NCBI GenBank assembly: GCA_902496375.1
Contig: CABVAS010000077.1
Span: forward strand, 1-7,367
Reading direction: 5' to 3'
DNA from: an uncultured Collinsella sp.
GTDB lineage: Bacteria > Actinomycetota > Coriobacteriia > Coriobacteriales > Coriobacteriaceae
Length of the DNA stretch: 7,367 nt
Shown here: positions 6,748-7,367 of the stretch, piece after piece
How the letters are laid out: every line of letters begins with the position of its first letter
Position numbering within the stretch: position 1 is the stretch's first letter
Translations under genes and position numbers: made by a program
Notes under the pieces: generated by a model
The model's input: only the letters and a program-made list of their open reading frames with translations
The model's database searches: none
What the model was told of the DNA's origin: nothing

Positions 6748-7236
6748 CTAAAGCGTGATGATGCTGGAGAGCTCTACGGGCTTGTCGGCCGGCACATAGC
6801 GAACGGTGATGTCGCAGCCGGTGCCAGCAATCGCTCGATATGCGGGCAGCTCGTCTTTGGTGACGTAGGCGCGACTGCTCACCTGGACGGCGTCTGACCC
6901 CTCTTCGGGAAAGACTGTGCCTCCGACCACGAGTGTGGGAACAACCTGGCCCGTCTGTATGACGTCGAGGATGGTCTGGGGGTCTCGCGCCACGATGAAG
7001 ACCGTGTGGTCGTCGTACTTGCCCGCCCGATAGTTCGTGAGAGCCGTCTCCTTGTTGATAATGGAGAGGGCGACTCCCGAGGGCTTTGCCATCCGCATGG
7101 CGGCCTTCTTGGTCGGGTCGTTGGCGACGATGTCATCGATGACCATGAGACGCTGCGGACGGAACTCGGGTACCCACTGGGTTGCCACTATGCCGTGTAG
7201 CAGGCGGTTGTCGATGCGTGCTGCGATGATGCTCAT
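6748..7236 (-). CDS. PTS mannose/fructose/sorbose-family EIIB component
   Basis: This 162-residue cytoplasmic protein transfers phosphate from EIIA to the incoming sugar. The start MSIIAARIDNRLLHGIVATQW is the family's phosphorylation site region, with His14 the acceptor (usual form RIDDRLIHGQV). VIDDIVANDP and the Lys-rich stretch after it also match the family. The length equals typical EIIB-Sor domains (about 160). I use ATG 7236 because it has GGAAGGAAG upstream and aligns with the family; an in-frame ATG at 7281 would add 15 residues and put the start inside the inverted repeat. It is the first gene of the operon. Confidence 0.96.
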   Translation of the reverse strand: MSIIAARIDNRLLHGIVATQWVPEFRPQRLMVIDDIVANDPTKKAAMRMAKPSGVALSIINKETALTNYRAGKYDDHTVFIVARDPQTILDVIQTGQVVPTLVVGGTVFPEEGSDAVQVSSRAYVTKDELPAYRAIAGTGCDITVRYVPADKPVELSSIITL

Positions 7237-7265
7237 GTGATGTTGGCTTCCTTCCTTTGCTTGCG

Positions 7266-7302
7266 TGACGCGTTTCGGCATGGCCTGTGCCGAAGCGCGT
7301 CA
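7266..7302 (-). promoter_or_regulatory. Large inverted repeat and possible -24/-12 promoter upstream of the PTS operon
   Basis: Arms 7266-7280 and 7288-7302 are 15 bases each with one mismatch, around a 7-base loop; the core is TTCGGCA-N7-TGCCGAA. Its edge is 29 bases before the EIIB start, and the ribosome-binding site lies between. No T-run follows on the minus strand, so it is not a typical terminator or attenuator. Read on the minus strand, CGGCAC (7292-7287), five bases and ATGC (7281-7278) keep the invariant GG and GC of a sigma-54 promoter at exact spacing, which would place transcription start near 7266. It may instead be a repressor or activator operator. Confidence 0.5.
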
Positions 7303-7367
7303 TTCGTCCTGCCGGGCCGCGGACCCGTCGTTCAGCGTGGCCTGCCTGCGCGGGGCATGCCGGGAAT
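7303..7367 (-). promoter_or_regulatory. Upstream region of the PTS operon, promoter-distal
   Basis: These GC-rich 65 bases show no reading frame I can support and no recognisable TATAAT-like box on the minus strand. They contain an element at 7306-7339 (GTCC...GGACCCGTCGTTC) that resembles the hairpin at 3122-3161. Its position, about 50-75 bases upstream of the predicted start, would suit an activator site. The region continues beyond the right edge. Confidence 0.3.

Noticed and set aside
5836..6897. 353-codon plus-strand open frame
   Set aside because: Antisense across EIID, EIIC and EIIB, with the same acidic low-information composition.
6748..7281. Longer EIIB form starting at ATG 7281
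   Set aside because: The extra 15 residues are not part of the EIIB family, the start falls in the loop of the inverted repeat, and ATG 7236 has a good ribosome-binding site.
7266..7302. Inverted repeat as an intrinsic terminator of an upstream gene
   Set aside because: No T-run follows the stem on the minus strand and only a weak one on the plus strand. Its position just before the EIIB ribosome-binding site favours a regulatory role.
1..7367. tRNA, rRNA, CRISPR array, insertion sequence or transposase
   Set aside because: I saw no spaced direct repeats, no cloverleaf-like sequence and no transposase motifs in the gaps; the long gene-free stretches are only 2756-3201 and 7237-7367.

Overview
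The window holds a sugar-uptake and breakdown locus on the minus strand. A mannose/fructose/sorbose-family phosphotransferase system (PTS) in the order EIIB-EIIC-EIID-EIIA is followed by an intracellular GH32 beta-fructosidase. After a 450-base gap comes a large LevR-type regulator, also on the minus strand, whose 3' end runs off the left edge. DNA is GC-rich with strong G/C at third codon positions. Together with a Man-family PTS and a LevR-type regulator, this suggests a gut or oral member of the Coriobacteriia (Collinsella/Olsenella-like Actinomycetota). That placement is inference; no marker gene is present.

Layout, in transcription order from the right edge: 7237-7367 is a leader/promoter region with a large inverted repeat that also fits a -24/-12 (sigma-54) spacing. 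EIIB (7236-6748), EIIC (6732-5959), EIID (5966-5106), EIIA (5072-4668) and GH32 (4638-3202) are separated by gaps of 15 to 33 bases or an 8-base overlap, so they look like one operon. Between 3201 and 2756 lie several hairpins, a short plus-strand reading frame of unknown identity and a good sigma-70-type promoter pointing leftwards. The LevR-like regulator occupies 2680 to 1 and is open throughout; no protein in the other frames is needed to explain that 2.7 kb.

The logic resembles the Bacillus subtilis lev operon (levDEFG-sacC with levR): a PTS imports and phosphorylates a fructose-containing sugar, a GH32 enzyme cleaves fructosyl bonds, and a PRD-containing activator senses PTS state. It differs in three ways. 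The GH32 enzyme has no signal peptide, so it should act in the cytoplasm on imported, probably phosphorylated, fructosides. The EIIA gene is fourth rather than first. The regulator's AAA+ domain keeps Walker A but has lost the GAFTGA loop used to contact sigma-54 and has an altered Walker B. The main point for follow-up is how this sigma-54-type regulator works without its sigma-54 contact loop.
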